Below are positions 31,596-38,640 of a DNA stretch of 52,899 nucleotides, in pieces (the first letter of the stretch is position 1; the number at the start of each line of letters is the position of its first letter). The notes below the pieces were generated by a model, which made no database searches, was not told the origin of the DNA, and worked only from the letters and a program-made list of their open reading frames with translations. The DNA comes from Lachnospiraceae bacterium (GTDB lineage Bacteria; Bacillota; Clostridia; Lachnospirales; Lachnospiraceae), in the NCBI GenBank assembly GCA_017551165.1, contig JAFZMO010000039.1, positions 1 through 52,899 on the forward strand, written 5' to 3'. Position numbers and translations under genes: made by a program.

Positions 31596-33029
31596 TCAGT
31601 CGAACGTGAAGCGGTCAAATGCGGCGATCGCGCCCTCCGCATCCGAGCGGAACTCGAAGTACACCGCGTGCTTGCCGATCACGCCCGCTGTGATCGCGAT
31701 CGTCTTCTCGACCACGTCCTCGTCGAACTCCTCCTCGCCCACGATGCGTCCGCGGTACGAGTCGATGCGCACCAATACCTTGAGCGGCTTGTGCTCCCCG
31801 AGCACCACCGTCGCGGTCTTCGGCGCGGTGGCGCCGAACTGCAGGTAGCGGAAGCCGACCGTCGTGCCGGAGCTTAAGTTCACGACCGGCGTCGAGATCG
31901 TCTCCGTCTTCTCGTAGCCGGGCTCCACGTAGGCACGCGTCTTGCTGCCGAAGATATGGCACGCGTAGCCTGCGGAGATCCATTTGCGGGCATCGAGGCC
32001 GTTGATGTGTGCGCCCTGCGACGTCATCTCGACCGGCTTCGACGACACCGGCTCGCCGTTTAGGTAGCGGACATCGCCGATGTAGAGCTTTCCGTCCATG
32101 CCCATCGCCACATCCACCGGCTCGAGCATCGCCTGCCGCGAGTACTCGTTCACGCCGGTCTGGCGGTGGTAGAAGATGTACCAGTGGCCGTTCACCTCCA
32201 TGATCGAGCCGTGGTTGTTGCCCCACTGGTAGGTCATGGTGCCGACGCCCTCGGCGTCATGCAGGATCTCGCCGCCGTTGAAGCTGATATCGCCGCCCTC
32301 GCGGAACGGTCCGAACGGGCTGTCCGAGAAGCGGTACGACAGGAATCCGTTGTTCGGCGGCTCCACCCCGAGCTCGGGGATCGGCTTTTCGTAGCGCTTT
32401 GAGTAGATGTAGACGTATTTTCCGAGAACCTTGCGCGGGCTCGACGCCTCGAAAAACGCGTCGATCAGGTCGATGTGGCCGTCGTCCCTCGGGTCCCACG
32501 GGCACGTCGAATGACCGAGCGGGTTGGACACCAGCGTGCCCTCCACGATCGTCGCCATGTCGTCCGCAAGCTCCGCGATGTAGCACGGCGCCGCGCAACC
32601 GCCCCAGTACGCATACACCTTGCCGTCGTCATCGACGAGCACGCCGGGGTCGAAGCCGAGCTTCGTCTCGACCGGGTTGATGAACGGTCCGTACGGCGTG
32701 TCCGAGGAGGCGACCACGACGAGGCTGCCGCAGCGCTCCGCGGCGTACATGTAGTATTTGTCACCCTTCTTAACCACGTCGGGCGCGTACAGGATCGAGT
32801 CGTAGTGCGTCTCGTACGCCACGCCGTGGTATGTCCAGTCGGTCAGGTCCGTGACGGGCGCCGACCAGACCACGTAGTTTCTTCCGCAGTACTGCGTGCG
32901 CTCGATGTCGTGCGAGCCGTACACGTACACGCGCTTCTCTCCGCCATATTCAAACACTCTCGGCTCTCCGTCCGGGACATGCTCCCAAAGCGGCATGTAA
33001 GGGTTTGCTCCTTTGATGTACTCTTTCAT
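31596..33029 (-). CDS. GH43-family glycoside hydrolase with C-terminal carbohydrate-binding-like domain
   Basis: A 477-residue cytoplasmic enzyme. The first 330 residues form the five-bladed propeller of GH43, starting KGANPYMPLWEHVPDGEPRVF, with the blade motifs YVYGSHD, YAPDVVKKGDKYYMY, FDPGVLVDDDGKVYAYWG, SPRKVLGKYVYIYS and WGNNHGSIMEVNGHWYIFYHR. These are the arabinofuranosidase/xylosidase type. Residues about 335-477 look like a beta-sandwich of the CBM6 kind (WISAGYACHIFGSKTRAYVEP, PKTATVVLGEHKPLKVLVRID). No signal peptide, so it would act on imported oligosaccharides. GAGGAGG precedes the ATG. It follows the LysR gene by 30 nt. Confidence 0.9.
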   Translation of the reverse strand: MKEYIKGANPYMPLWEHVPDGEPRVFEYGGEKRVYVYGSHDIERTQYCGRNYVVWSAPVTDLTDWTYHGVAYETHYDSILYAPDVVKKGDKYYMYAAERCGSLVVVASSDTPYGPFINPVETKLGFDPGVLVDDDGKVYAYWGGCAAPCYIAELADDMATIVEGTLVSNPLGHSTCPWDPRDDGHIDLIDAFFEASSPRKVLGKYVYIYSKRYEKPIPELGVEPPNNGFLSYRFSDSPFGPFREGGDISFNGGEILHDAEGVGTMTYQWGNNHGSIMEVNGHWYIFYHRQTGVNEYSRQAMLEPVDVAMGMDGKLYIGDVRYLNGEPVSSKPVEMTSQGAHINGLDARKWISAGYACHIFGSKTRAYVEPGYEKTETISTPVVNLSSGTTVGFRYLQFGATAPKTATVVLGEHKPLKVLVRIDSYRGRIVGEEEFDEDVVEKTIAITAGVIGKHAVYFEFRSDAEGAIAAFDRFTFD

Positions 33030-33059
33030 AGTGTTACCTCCTCATTTTCCTCGCCCGCC

Positions 33060-33920
33060 TCATCGCGGGTCTTCCATAAACATGCGGCGGCACATGTCCT
33101 CCGCGGATTTCTTGCAGATGATATAGCTGTTGATGACCGGCGTGCGGAAATCAAGAAGCGGGATCTCCCGCAGCTCGCCGCGCGCGATGTACGGCTCCGC
33201 CATATCCTTGGGCAGGAACGTGTACGTGTCCTGGTGGAGCAAAAACGGCACGATCTTCATACAGTCGTCGATCTCAAGTTCGAACTGGTGGAAGCGCGGG
33301 AACAGCTTGCGGATGTACTGGCCGACCTCCTGCAGCGCGAAGTTGCACATCAGGTAGTTCACGCCCGTCAGCTGCTGCTCGGTGATGCCGTCCCTGTACT
33401 GCTCGTTGCCCGCGTCGGTCACGAGCACGAGCGTGTCCTGCTTGTAGAGCTCCGAGTGATATCTTGACTTGTTGAGCGGCAGGTACGTGAACACCACGTC
33501 GAGCATGTCGGCCTGCAGCTGCTCGAGCAGGTGGCTCGTGACGCCGATTGAGATGCGCAGCGAATCCCGCGGGTGCTCCTTGCGGTAGCGCAGGATCCGC
33601 GCCGCAAGATGCCCTTCGTAGATGGAGTCCGCACTGCCGATGCGAAGGTGGTTGTCAAACCGGTTCGCCGCGGTGATCTCCGCGAGCGACGACTCGGTCA
33701 GCTCCATCACGTTGCCGGCGTAAACGCGGAATTTTTCGCCCTCGCGCGTCAGCTCCACCTTGCGGTTCGTGCGCTCAAAGAGGTTCACCCCGAGTTCCCT
33801 CTCCAGCTCGGCGATGCGGTTCGTCACCGTCGACTGCGCAACGAACAACTGGCTCGCCGCGCGGGTGTAATTTTTCGTGTTCGCGAGAACCAAGAAGGTC
33901 CTCAAGCCCTCCATGTCCAT
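33060..33920 (-). CDS. LysR-type transcriptional regulator
   Basis: A 286-residue regulator. The N-terminal winged helix-turn-helix is at about residues 3-62 (FLVLANTKNYTRAASQLFVAQSTVTNRIAELERELG), and the effector-binding domain follows from about residue 90 (HLRIGSADSIYEG and onwards). LysR proteins are tetramers that respond to small metabolites. It is divergent from a citrate-synthase-like gene with a LysR-type palindrome between them. It is also the first gene of a seven-gene minus-strand run, so it may control its own operon. The ligand cannot be read from the sequence. Full length; AAAGGG precedes the start. Confidence 0.93.
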   Translation of the reverse strand: MDMEGLRTFLVLANTKNYTRAASQLFVAQSTVTNRIAELERELGVNLFERTNRKVELTREGEKFRVYAGNVMELTESSLAEITAANRFDNHLRIGSADSIYEGHLAARILRYRKEHPRDSLRISIGVTSHLLEQLQADMLDVVFTYLPLNKSRYHSELYKQDTLVLVTDAGNEQYRDGITEQQLTGVNYLMCNFALQEVGQYIRKLFPRFHQFELEIDDCMKIVPFLLHQDTYTFLPKDMAEPYIARGELREIPLLDFRTPVINSYIICKKSAEDMCRRMFMEDPR

Positions 33921-33939
33921 GACATCGCCCTTTCTATTA

Positions 33940-33954
33940 ATTCGAAATTCGAAT
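33940..33954. promoter_or_regulatory. LysR-type operator palindrome
   Basis: ATTCGAA-A-TTCGAAT is a perfect 7-1-7 inverted repeat that contains the T-N11-A core of LysR sites. It lies 19 bp upstream of the lysR start and 100 bp upstream of the divergent synthase gene. A second inverted repeat, ATCTGAT-N22-ATCAGAT (33962-33997), overlaps the synthase promoter. Confidence 0.6.
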
Positions 33955-33976
33955 AATTACTATCTGATTTATTCGC

Positions 33977-34006
33977 TTTACAAATAGTATATCAGATGCA
34001 TATACT
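33977..34006 (+). promoter_or_regulatory. Promoter of the citrate-synthase-like gene
   Basis: TTTACA (33977-33982) and TATACT (34001-34006) are 18 bp apart. AAAGGGG precedes the ATG at 34040. Confidence 0.7.
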
Positions 34007-34039
34007 GTTTGCAATGTTGAAAATGAAAGGGGCAGCCCC

Positions 34040-35401
34040 ATGCGTGAGATCACTTTAAGCAACAAAACCTTCAAACTCGAGCAGGATCCGTACATCTATC
34101 AGCTTCAGGATGTCGCGGAGCCCGAACTGTTCCGCGAGATCTATCCGTACACCGAGACGCCGAAGATCCCGTTCAACTATCGCCGCGTCCCGGAGAACAT
34201 GCCGCGGGACATCTACCTGACCGACACGTCCTTCCGCGACGGCCAGCAGTCGCGCGCGCCGTACACGACAGAGCAGATGGTCCACATCTACAAGCTTCTC
34301 CACAAGCTCGGCGGCCCGAACGGCATGATCCGCCAGACGGAGTTCTTCGTCTACTCGGAGAAGGACCGCGCGGCGGCGGAAGCGTGCCTCGAGCTCGGGT
34401 ATGAGTTCCCGGAGATCACGACCTGGATCCGTGCCTCGAAGAAGGACTTCGAGCTCGCGAGAGCCATCGGCATCAAGGAGACCGGCATTCTGGTCAGCTG
34501 CTCCGACTATCACATTTTTCGAAAAATGGGCCTGACCCGCCGTCAGGCAATGGACAAATACATCGGCATCGTCTCGGACTGCATCGAGGCCGGCCTGCGC
34601 CCGCGCTGCCATTTTGAGGACATCACGAGGGCGGATTTCTACGGCTTCGTCGTGCCGTTTGCCAACAAGCTCATGGAGCTGTCGCGGCAGAGCGGCATTC
34701 CCGTGAAGATCCGCGCCTGCGACACGATGGGCTACGGCGTTCCGTACCCCGGTGCCGCACTGCCCCGAAGCGTGTCGGGCATCATTTACGGCCTGCAGCA
34801 TCACGCGGACGTTCCCTCGGAGATGCTGGAGTGGCACGGCCACAACGACTTCTACAAGGGCGTTGTCAACGCCGCGACGGCATGGATGTACGGTGCCTCC
34901 GCGGTCAACTGCTCCCTGCTCGGGATCGGCGAGCGCACGGGCAACATCCCGCTCGAGGCCATGGTCTTCGAGTACGCGTCGCTCCGCGGCACCCTCAACG
35001 GGATGGACACCCGCGCGATCACGGAGATCGCCGAGTACCTCGAGAAGGAGACCGGCTACGAGATCCCGCCGATGACGCCGTTCGTCGGCCGCAGCTTCAA
35101 CCTCACGCGCGCCGGCATCCACGCCGACGGCATGATGAAGGACCCCGAGATCTACAATATCTTCGACACCGAGGCTCTTCTCGGGCGCGCCCCGAAGGTC
35201 GCGATCTCCGCTACCTCGGGCGTTGCGGGAGTCGCCTTCCGCGTCAACGAGTACCGTAACACGATCGGGGAAGCTCCGCTGCCGAAGACCGCACCGGTCG
35301 TGCAGCGCATCTACGAGTGGGTATGCGCCGAGTACGACGGCGGGCGCATCACGGTGATCACCGACGAGGAGCTGATCGCCAAGTACCACGAATTCTTATG
35401 A
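34040..35401 (+). CDS. 2-isopropylmalate synthase family, candidate Re-type citrate synthase
   Basis: A 453-residue DRE-TIM metallolyase. It carries DTSFRDGQQ (62-70) and WHGHNDF (His266, His268, Asp270), the metal and catalytic residues of acetyl-CoA aldol enzymes such as isopropylmalate, homocitrate and Re-citrate synthases. The C-terminal part (FVGRSFNLTRAGIHADG, then a regulatory-like stretch) is short and lacks the usual LeuA allosteric domain. As I recall, the order NYRxVPxNxPxDIYxTDTSFRDGQQSRxPYT is that of the clostridial Re-citrate synthase group, which makes citrate from oxaloacetate and acetyl-CoA. It is not with leu genes, which supports this over LeuA. Divergent from a LysR gene. 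A strong terminator follows. Codons 159-163 hold an exceptional AT run at a dispersed motif. Confidence 0.8.
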   Translation: MREITLSNKTFKLEQDPYIYQLQDVAEPELFREIYPYTETPKIPFNYRRVPENMPRDIYLTDTSFRDGQQSRAPYTTEQMVHIYKLLHKLGGPNGMIRQTEFFVYSEKDRAAAEACLELGYEFPEITTWIRASKKDFELARAIGIKETGILVSCSDYHIFRKMGLTRRQAMDKYIGIVSDCIEAGLRPRCHFEDITRADFYGFVVPFANKLMELSRQSGIPVKIRACDTMGYGVPYPGAALPRSVSGIIYGLQHHADVPSEMLEWHGHNDFYKGVVNAATAWMYGASAVNCSLLGIGERTGNIPLEAMVFEYASLRGTLNGMDTRAITEIAEYLEKETGYEIPPMTPFVGRSFNLTRAGIHADGMMKDPEIYNIFDTEALLGRAPKVAISATSGVAGVAFRVNEYRNTIGEAPLPKTAPVVQRIYEWVCAEYDGGRITVITDEELIAKYHEFL

Positions 35402-35431
35402 ACATTTTCCGCAGAACATATTCATTGATAA

Positions 35432-35481
35432 GAAGACTGCCGGTATCCGCGGATCGTCCGCGGCCGGCAGCTTCTTTTTTT
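35432..35481 (+). terminator. Terminator after the citrate-synthase-like gene
   Basis: GAAG-CTGCCGG pairs with CCGGCAG-CTTC across an inner stem CCGCGG-ATCGT-CCGCGG, with seven T following. Confidence 0.9.
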
Positions 35482-35503
35482 CTCTGTGCTTTTGTCCGAT
35501 CCG

Positions 35504-35962
35504 CTAGCGGATGTCCAATGAGGGATCGATCTCGTATTCGCTTGCCTCGAAAACCTCGACGATCCGATCGTTGCGAGCGTTGTACATGACGTAAAACCGA
35601 TCCTCAACATTGGTCTTGTTGTACCGCTCGAGATTAACCTCATAGCTGCGATCGCCGAACACCAGCATGTAGTGCTCGGAATCGTCCGCATCGATCTCCG
35701 CCTCATACCGCAGCCTTTTGTCCGTCACCGCCCTCAGGCTGAAGTACACGGTGAGCGGTCCTCTCTTCACCTTTAGCAAAAAGATAAACCCCGCTGCGAC
35801 GAGGCAGATCGCTGCCGCCGCTAACGCTTCGCCGCTCGTAACGACGAAGATCAAAACGACCGCCACGAAGACCAAGACCCCGATCAGGAATCGGTACATC
35901 CGGGCGTTCCGTTTCTTCGCGCTCTCCACGGTCTCTGCGTTGATCATTTTCTTTTCTTCCAT
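35504..35962 (-). CDS. Membrane protein with two helices and a soluble C-terminal domain
   Basis: A 152-residue protein with a short charged N-terminus, two helices at about residues 22-42 (FLIGVLVFVAVVLIFVVTSG) and 45-63 (ALAAAAICLVAAGFIFLLKV), and a C-terminal soluble domain (about 65-152) ending SEYEIDPSLDIR. It is last in a six-gene minus-strand operon, 43 nt after the Nudix gene. The ATG at 35962 has GGAAAGG upstream; a GTG four codons earlier is the alternative start. No family is recognised. Both termini should lie inside the cell. Confidence 0.65.
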   Translation of the reverse strand: MEEKKMINAETVESAKKRNARMYRFLIGVLVFVAVVLIFVVTSGEALAAAAICLVAAGFIFLLKVKRGPLTVYFSLRAVTDKRLRYEAEIDADDSEHYMLVFGDRSYEVNLERYNKTNVEDRFYVMYNARNDRIVEVFEASEYEIDPSLDIR

Positions 35963-36005
35963 GATCGTATTCACCTTTCCTGTTATTTACACTTTCACTT
36001 TCCTG

Positions 36006-36455
36006 TTACTTGCCCTGCAGCTTCTCGCGGAAGCTCAGGATGTAGTCGATCTGCGACGGCATGATGTTCTCGGGCAGCTCGTTGATGTCAAACCACCGAA
36101 GCTCCGTGCTCTCCCGGTCCGGTTTCAGTTCGCCGGAGAACTCCGTCACGATGTACACGATGTCTGTGTAATACACCTCATCCAGGTTCGGATAGACCAT
36201 GTGCACGTTGGCTCGCACGGTGAAAAATTCCGGGCTCACGATGTCGAGGTTGGTCTCCTCCTTGACCTCGCGCCGCAGGCCGGCCACCTGGTCCTCTCCG
36301 AGCTCCAGCCCGCCACCGGGCACGCACCACTCGCCGTTGTCCGATCTCCGCTCGAGCAGAAGCCCTTTCTCCTTGTCGTAAATGATCCCCACCGCAGCCG
36401 TCATCATCAGCGGCCGGTGCCCGACAAATCTTCGCAATTCCGATATGTAACCCAT
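36006..36455 (-). CDS. Nudix hydrolase
   Basis: A 149-residue enzyme of the Nudix fold. The catalytic box GX5EX7REUXEEXGU is seen as GGGLELGEDQVAGLRREV followed by KEETNL, at about residues 47-69, with the metal-binding glutamates intact. The family hydrolyses nucleoside diphosphates linked to another group; the substrate cannot be told from sequence. It is fifth in a tight operon, 27 nt after the GrpB-like gene. Full length, cytoplasmic. No signal peptide or extra domain. Confidence 0.88.
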   Translation of the reverse strand: MGYISELRRFVGHRPLMMTAAVGIIYDKEKGLLLERRSDNGEWCVPGGGLELGEDQVAGLRREVKEETNLDIVSPEFFTVRANVHMVYPNLDEVYYTDIVYIVTEFSGELKPDRESTELRWFDINELPENIMPSQIDYILSFREKLQGK

Positions 36456-36482
36456 AAATCCTCCTTCATTTCTCCAGTTCCC

Positions 36483-36998
36483 TCACAGCCCGATCTCACG
36501 GTAGACCGCCTCGATCCACGGCGACTTGTGCGCGATGTACGCGTCAATGTCGTCCGGGTACAGCGCCGCGCCTTCCTCCTTGATCCGGCTGTACTCCTTC
36601 ACAGCCTCCGGATGTGACCGCAGGTAATCCCGGAACACGAGATGCCTGCGCAGCTCAGGCGAGTCCTGCGTGCACACATACAGGTGATGCCTCCGCAGAT
36701 GCTCCTTCCCCTCGTACTTGAACGCCTCGCGCCCAACGATGCCGAGATTTCCCTCGTGGCTGTAGCCGATGCCGCCGAGCGCGGCGATCACCGCGTCGAG
36801 CTTCGTCCCGTCCTCGATCACGACGTCGATGTCGATAATCGGCTTTGCGGAGAGCCCCTCCACGGACGTGCTCCCGACATGCTCGATCCGAAGCGCCAGG
36901 TCCCCGAGCGCCGCCGCAAGCTCCTCGCGGATCGCCGCATAATCCTCTTTCCACTGCGCGTCATACGGCGCAACATAAACTCTCTTGGTTCCCATCAT
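36483..36998 (-). CDS. GrpB-family nucleotidyltransferase-fold protein (UPF0157)
   Basis: A 171-residue protein of the GrpB/UPF0157 group, which shares the nucleotidyltransferase fold. Its signature is RIEHVGSTSVEGLSAKPIIDIDV (about 37-59), with the GSTSV loop and the two acidic residues of the DIDV strand; HHLYVCTQDSPELRRHLVFRDYL and the helical C-terminus follow. The family is sometimes linked to dephospho-CoA kinase as a fusion, but its biochemical role is unclear. It lies 7 nt after the TIGR04076 gene in the operon. AAGGGGAAA precedes the start. Confidence 0.9.
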   Translation of the reverse strand: MMGTKRVYVAPYDAQWKEDYAAIREELAAALGDLALRIEHVGSTSVEGLSAKPIIDIDVVIEDGTKLDAVIAALGGIGYSHEGNLGIVGREAFKYEGKEHLRRHHLYVCTQDSPELRRHLVFRDYLRSHPEAVKEYSRIKEEGAALYPDDIDAYIAHKSPWIEAVYREIGL

Positions 36999-37005
36999 TT
37001 TCCCC

Positions 37006-37371
37006 TTATACCGTCTCGTCCGGATACTCCCAGAATCCGCCCTTGTGGAAGTTCTCGTTTCCGAGCGGCTTCGCCGTCAGTCGGAACATGACGCACCCGT
37101 CCGGGCACACGATCGTCTTCGTGTATTTGCTGTCGCCGCCGAGGTTCTCGAGGTCGCCGCCGCTGCGGACCGCCTCCATCAGCGGGTACAGCATCATCAT
37201 GGTCTTCGAGCAGATGCCGTAGCCGTCCTGGTTCACCGGACAGCCGTACGTGCACTTGTACGTGTCGCCGATCTCCTCGCCGTTGCGGCAGTACCGCTCG
37301 GTGTGGTCCCCGTGCAGAAAGCCCGTGACTTCAACCGTAAACTCATACTCTTCGTCGTACCACTTCTTCAT
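37006..37371 (-). CDS. TIGR04076-family small protein
   Basis: A 121-residue protein with five cysteines (YCRNGE, CTYGCP, ICSK, VCPDGCV). The opening WYDEEYEFTVEVTGF and the later KTIVCPDGCVMFRLTAK fit the TIGR04076 group of small proteins, which are common in anaerobes and of unknown function. The Cys pairs suggest a metal site or disulfides. No signal peptide or membrane segment is seen. It is third in the operon, 25 nt after the PHP-type gene and 7 nt before the GrpB-like gene. Confidence 0.7.
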   Translation of the reverse strand: MKKWYDEEYEFTVEVTGFLHGDHTERYCRNGEEIGDTYKCTYGCPVNQDGYGICSKTMMMLYPLMEAVRSGGDLENLGGDSKYTKTIVCPDGCVMFRLTAKPLGNENFHKGGFWEYPDETV

Positions 37372-37396
37372 AATTTCCCTTTCTTCCGCGCAGCTT

Positions 37397-38173
37397 CTAC
37401 CGAAGGAGCGCCTCCATCTCGCGGATCCTGTCGCCGACGTCCTCCGGACAATGCGCGTCCGAGGAGGTGATGATCCGCACGCCGTGCCTCTTGAGCGCCT
37501 GCAAGAGCTCTGCGTTCATCCCGAGCGTCGCCGTTCCGGCGCACCGTCTCGCCACACCGCTGTTCTCGTCGGCGTACATGCCGCTCTTCGCAAGCTCTGT
37601 CGCCAGCCGCTCGTAATAATCGTCGAGCGCGAACGACGGCCTGTGCCCGAACAGCGTGATCGAATCCGGATGCCCGATGCAGTCAAACAGCCCGGACTTC
37701 GCAAGCAGGATCTCATCCTCGAAGTACTTGCGGAACGCCTCGTCGACGTCCTCGCCCTCCCACAGCTCCGCCGTGTGATCGAACGCGAAATCGCCCGCAA
37801 AATGCACGCTCCCGAGCAGGAAGTCGAAACCCTTGCCCTGCGTCAGTTCCCGCATCATCTCCTCGTATTTCGGAAAATAACACACTTCCATGCCGAACTT
37901 GATCTCAAGCGGGTACTTCTGCTTCCGCACAAGCTCGATCAGCTCCAGATACTCGTCAAGCTTCCGCACGCCGCCGACGCGCTTAAACCACGCGTCCACG
38001 AAATCGCTGTACGCGCGCACGGAATCGTACATCGGCACGAACTCCTCGAAGCGGAAGTTGTGCTCCAAGAGGCGGATCTCGTCGAGTCCCTCCGCAACCG
38101 CCTTGTCCACAAACCTTTGGATCCACTCGAGCGTGTAAGGTCCCCGCTCGATATGAATATGTCCGTCAATCAT
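37397..38173 (-). CDS. PHP-domain phosphatase, histidinol-phosphatase-like
   Basis: A 258-residue PHP-superfamily enzyme. Metal-binding residues appear in MIDGHIHIERG (His5, His7), LLEHNF, FGMEVCYF, LLGSVHFAGDFAFDH, FDCIGHPDSITLF and ITSSDAHCPEDVGD, the order of HisK-type histidinol phosphatases. It removes phosphate from small phosphorylated compounds. No other his gene is in the window, so histidinol phosphate is not certain. It is second in the operon, 26 nt after the Dabb gene. Cytoplasmic and full length. Confidence 0.85.
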   Translation of the reverse strand: MIDGHIHIERGPYTLEWIQRFVDKAVAEGLDEIRLLEHNFRFEEFVPMYDSVRAYSDFVDAWFKRVGGVRKLDEYLELIELVRKQKYPLEIKFGMEVCYFPKYEEMMRELTQGKGFDFLLGSVHFAGDFAFDHTAELWEGEDVDEAFRKYFEDEILLAKSGLFDCIGHPDSITLFGHRPSFALDDYYERLATELAKSGMYADENSGVARRCAGTATLGMNAELLQALKRHGVRIITSSDAHCPEDVGDRIREMEALLR

Positions 38174-38199
38174 GATTCTTCCCCCATCACTTTACTTCA

Positions 38200-38502
38200 T
38201 CAGCACTCGTAGTCCATGCAGGACCGGATCGCCGTGTACGGTCTCACCTTCGTGGTCGCAACCTCAACGTGCGCCGGGTGCACCGTGTAGCCGTTCAGCG
38301 CCGCCTCATCGACAAACGTCGAGTCCAGCATCACATCGCAGTTGGACGACGCCAGCGGCTTGATGTTGACGGTGATCTCCAGCAGTCCGGGGATCTGACC
38401 CTTCAGGCCCTCGAGACCGCTCTTGATCCCTTCCTTCACGGCCTCCGCCGCCTCTCCGCTGTACTCGTCCTTCAATTTCCAGATAATGACATGCTTTACC
38501 AT
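38200..38502 (-). CDS. Dabb (stress-responsive A/B barrel) protein
   Basis: A 100-residue protein opening MVKHVIIWKLKDE, followed by a helix (EGIKSGLEGLKGQIPGL) and NGYTVHPAHVEVATTKVRPYT. This is the dimeric ferredoxin-like Dabb barrel. In plants it is induced by salt stress; in bacteria the role is open, although some relatives act on polyketides. It is the first gene of a six-gene operon and has a clear promoter 60 nt upstream. GGAGGG precedes the ATG. Confidence 0.88.
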   Translation of the reverse strand: MVKHVIIWKLKDEYSGEAAEAVKEGIKSGLEGLKGQIPGLLEITVNIKPLASSNCDVMLDSTFVDEAALNGYTVHPAHVEVATTKVRPYTAIRSCMDYEC

Positions 38503-38562
38503 GTATATTCCCTCCGTGATCGTATTTTCCGATGTATCATCGCACTCGTTCGGTATTCTCTA

Positions 38563-38591
38563 AGAGTACCCGCTTCGAGCGGACTTGTCAA
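38563..38591 (-). promoter_or_regulatory. Promoter of the Dabb/PHP/GrpB/Nudix operon
   Basis: On the minus strand consensus TTGACA (38591-38586) and TACTCT (38568-38563) are 17 bp apart. Confidence 0.7.
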
Positions 38592-38603
38592 GGAAGTGCA
38601 CAT

Positions 38604-38634
38604 GAAAAAGCGACGAAACCGTTGTCTCGTCGCT
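38604..38634 (-). terminator. Terminator of the MMPL exporter gene
   Basis: AGCGACGA (38609-38616) pairs with TCGTCGCT (38627-38634). On the minus strand the stem is followed by TTTTTC. It lies just after the exporter stop codon. Confidence 0.85.
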
Positions 38635-38640
38635 CATCAT

